This document shows, piece after piece, positions 16,542 through 18,190 of a stretch of DNA of 18,190 bases. The DNA is taken from assembly GCA_002377585.1 (NCBI GenBank), contig DFQC01000030.1, positions 1 to 18,190 of the forward strand, in the 5' to 3' direction. Source of the DNA: Anaerolineales bacterium UBA3499. GTDB lineage: Bacteria > Chloroflexota > Anaerolineae > Anaerolineales > UBA11657. Under the pieces are notes generated by a model. The model saw only the letters and a list, made by a program, of their open reading frames with translations, did not search any database and was not told the DNA's origin. A program made the position numbers and the translations under genes. How positions within the stretch are numbered: the first letter of the stretch is position 1; each line of letters starts with the position of its first letter.

Positions 16542-16600
16542 CGTATTTGCACCCAAACATTGCTTGAATTCAAAGATATAGCAATAGCAATACAATCACT

Positions 16601-17224
16601 ATGAACATCACAGAATGGCTTGCATTATCCCTAGCCCTAACACTTGGAGCAATGTCTCCTGGTCCATCCTTAGCTGTAGTAATCCGCAATACTACAGCTG
16701 GCAGACCAGCTAATGGCATATGTACCGGCATAGGTCATGGACTCGGGTTTGGTATATACGCATTTATAACAGCAGTTAGTTTGTCCATACTAATCGAGTT
16801 TCAAAAGCCGATAGAAACCTTTCTCCGCATTTTCGGCACAATTATACTTTTGTGGATCAGCTATACTTTTTTAACCGCTTCTAATATTGAAACATATGCA
16901 AATAATGAAATCAAATCCAATCATTATTCATTGTATAAAAGTTTCTCTCAAGGATTTGCAATAGCACTATTTAACCCCAAGATATTAGCCTTTATGATCG
17001 CCGTATATGCCCCATTAATCAAATCTGGGTACGCATTGATACAGTACTTTTACATGGGATTACTAGGAACATTGATAGATGGATTGTGGTACATCAGTGT
17101 GTCAACATTCCTATCTAAAACATCAGCACTTAAATTCCTGCAGACCAAATCGGACATAATGAATAAGGCAATAGGTATACTGTTAGCTCTATACGCAGTG
17201 GGATTAGCATTAAATATTATTTAA
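16601..17224 (+). CDS. LysE/RhtB family amino-acid exporter
   Basis: A 207-aa inner-membrane transporter of the LysE/RhtB superfamily, which exports amino acids or their derivatives. The N-terminal signature ALTLGAMSPGPSLAVVIRN (13-31) is diagnostic, with the conserved PGP motif. GICTGIGHGLGFGIYAF follows. The later FNPKILAFMIAVYAP matches the NPK-type motif of the second half, and about six hydrophobic segments are visible. The substrate is unknown; the neighbouring cysteine-related genes make cysteine or O-acetylserine (as for E. coli EamB) plausible. It lies 59 bp after the desulfhydrase-like gene and 26 bp before the thioredoxin gene, so a shared transcript is likely. TACAAT at 16591-16596 is only 4 nt before the ATG, too close for a standard promoter. 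Confidence 0.92.
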   Translation: MNITEWLALSLALTLGAMSPGPSLAVVIRNTTAGRPANGICTGIGHGLGFGIYAFITAVSLSILIEFQKPIETFLRIFGTIILLWISYTFLTASNIETYANNEIKSNHYSLYKSFSQGFAIALFNPKILAFMIAVYAPLIKSGYALIQYFYMGLLGTLIDGLWYISVSTFLSKTSALKFLQTKSDIMNKAIGILLALYAVGLALNII

Positions 17225-17250
17225 TATCCTGTATACAACCACTTTCTAAT

Positions 17251-17745
17251 ATGTCTTTCATCAATCAAAATTCCTACATTATAACTTCCATCATAATACT
17301 CGTGCTTATGGCATCTGTATTATTCCGAGACGGCATCCGTCTACTAGATATAACCTCCATAACAGTAGCCGCGGCAACCTTTTTTGTTTCATGGCTTTTA
17401 GTGAGACCGACACAAAGCACATTAACAAATGTCTATGAAGCAGGTGATATTTTCACCAATGAAGATATGCCCATTCTACTAGAATTTCAATCAGAGTATT
17501 GAATAGCATGTATTAGTATTAAACCTGTCGTCGACAGGCTAGAAATGACACAACAGAATAAGCTTCGTATAATTCGGGTTAACGTACACGATACCGTAGG
17601 AAAGCTATTAGCTTCAGAATATCGTGTGACCAATGTTCCTTCGTTTATTTTTTTTGACAATCAATCCAATGAAATATGGCGTTCACTCGGGCACCTAGAC
17701 TATGACCAAGTAGTGTCAAGTACGGATGCTTATAACCTAGATTAA
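17251..17745 (+). CDS. Candidate selenoprotein: membrane-anchored thioredoxin with UxxC motif (in-frame TGA)
   Basis: Reading the TGA at 17500-17502 as selenocysteine gives one 164-aa protein. Two hydrophobic helices (about 10-25 and 34-51) are followed by a thioredoxin domain from about 70: PILLEFQSEY, then U84-I-A-C87, then ISIKPVVDRLE, RIIRVNVHD and the cis-proline loop YRVTNVPSFIFF (P130). The TGA falls exactly where the first, nucleophilic Cys of CxxC belongs, and both sides are in the same frame with no other lesion. A hairpin just after the TGA fits a bacterial SECIS element. Without recoding, this would be an 83-aa membrane stub and a 66-aa fragment starting at 17545, neither a complete thioredoxin. 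It starts 26 bp after the exporter; no ribosome binding site is evident. The second helix would place the redox domain on one membrane face, probably outside. A Cys-to-stop pseudogene or sequencing error is the alternative. Confidence 0.8.
17500..17542 (+). promoter_or_regulatory. SECIS-like hairpin following the in-frame TGA
   Basis: After TGA (17500-17502), CCTGTC (17524-17529) and GACAGG (17533-17538) form a perfect 6-bp stem with triloop GTC; the first loop base is G, as in bacterial SECIS elements. The loop begins 27 nt after the TGA. A lower stem TTAG (17513-17516)/CTAG (17539-17542) with one wobble is possible, separated by a 7-nt 5' bulge (17517-17523). The arm is GC-rich (10 of 15 bases) in an AT-rich gene, and it encodes the P-V-V-D-R of the thioredoxin fold, so it must satisfy both protein and RNA constraints. 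Confidence 0.65.
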
Positions 17746-17905
17746 GACCTAACTACAATTGTCGACCTGTCACCCTAGTATTCTCTTTTCCCAGAAGGAT
17801 GCAGACCAAGGTACTGCGCCCACTCTTCATCACTTACCAATTGCTACAGATTCAGTATGTTTAGATCAAACAATACTAATTCACAACACCATATAATATT
17901 TAAAA

Positions 17906-18100
17906 CTAGTGTGAATGCTCCATATCCAATCCACAGCAAACAGGTGATTTAATTTTGCCGCAGTCGTTGGGACATTCAGAGACTGACACGCTGCTGCCGT
18001 CATCTTTGACAAGCTCCTTGTGCACTAGTTCAGCCCCACAACTGCCGCACATTATAGGTGCCACTTCCATTCCGCAATCACTACATGTATATTTTCCCAT
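17906..18100 (-). CDS. Small eight-cysteine zinc-ribbon protein
   Basis: A 64-aa protein with cysteines at 6, 9, 18, 21, 43, 47, 55 and 56. The first four (CSDC, CGSC) make a zinc ribbon or rubredoxin-like metal site. The second set (CPNDC..PVCC) may form another site, and the C-terminal H61, H63 and H64 region could add ligands. The MGKYTCSDCGMEV start and KSPVCCGLDM end recall small conserved proteins of marine bacteria and archaea with no assigned function that I know of. A strong ribosome binding site GGAGGG lies 6 nt before the ATG, the best in the window, suggesting high expression. It converges with the selenoprotein candidate. The 160 bp between them holds only a doubtful mini-ORF. 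Confidence 0.85.
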   Translation of the reverse strand: MGKYTCSDCGMEVAPIMCGSCGAELVHKELVKDDGSSVSVSECPNDCGKIKSPVCCGLDMEHSH

Positions 18101-18190
18101 TTTTATCCCTCCAAATTATTATCTTGATAAATGGTATTCTATCTTATTATTATCAACACAACCATAGAGAAAATCAAAGAAAATTATCGC

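Noticed and set aside
17545..17745. A separate 66-aa gene starting at ATG 17545, and a separate 83-aa membrane protein ending at 17502
   Set aside because: Both are pieces of one thioredoxin read in a single frame; the 17545 ATG lies inside the fold (residue 99), has no ribosome binding site, and would leave out the active site.
17251..17745. UGA reassigned to a normal amino acid across the genome
   Set aside because: TGA ends khpA (8943-8945) and the transpeptidase-like gene (11601-11603) at natural family lengths, and Trp is encoded by TGG.
18111..18190. Promoter hexamers upstream of the zinc-ribbon gene on the - strand
   Set aside because: Several TAGAAT/GATAAT-like -10 candidates occur in the AT-rich stretch, but none has a -35 at proper spacing.

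Overview
The window looks like a slice of chromosome from an AT-rich, probably marine bacterium of the Chloroflexota (Dehalococcoidia or SAR202-like). This placement is an inference. It rests on low GC by eye, a topoisomerase I with an N-terminal DUF5679-type zinc ribbon, a two-helix membrane protein and a degenerate NERD-like protein of kinds I associate with Chloroflexota, and a small eight-cysteine zinc-ribbon protein seen in marine microbes. There is no phage, IS element or CRISPR array; most of the content is core genome.

Layout. Positions 1-3474 (+) hold the 3' part of uvrB, then a dNTP triphosphohydrolase and greA. Positions 3489-9964 (-) hold, in transcription order, rpsP with a long acidic tail, khpA, rimM, manC, topA and a two-helix membrane protein. 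A clear promoter (TTGACT, 17 bp, TACAAT) lies in front of rpsP. Positions 10101-11603 (+) encode a membrane-anchored class A beta-lactamase/transpeptidase-like protein. A convergent rmlC-like gene (-) follows, behind a tRNA-Leu(GAG) with a near-perfect promoter. From 12427 everything except the last gene is on +: plsX, the NERD-like membrane protein, tRNA-Glu(CTC), a cysteine-synthase-family enzyme, a D-cysteine desulfhydrase-family enzyme, a LysE/RhtB exporter and a membrane thioredoxin. The last gene (-) is the small zinc-ribbon protein.

The most notable item is the thioredoxin gene at 17251-17745. Read naively it splits into two small ORFs, but both halves are in the same frame and are separated by one TGA. 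That TGA sits exactly at the first cysteine of the thioredoxin CxxC motif, so read-through gives U-I-A-C. A perfect 6-bp hairpin with a G-first triloop (CCTGTC-GTC-GACAGG) begins 21 nt after the TGA, where a bacterial SECIS element should be. TGA is an ordinary stop elsewhere in the window (khpA and the transpeptidase-like gene). The simplest reading is a selenocysteine-containing thioredoxin (UxxC) anchored by two N-terminal membrane helices. It lies next to cysteine-synthase-like, cysteine desulfhydrase-like and amino-acid exporter genes, which suggests a sulfur/selenium amino-acid and thiol-redox neighbourhood.
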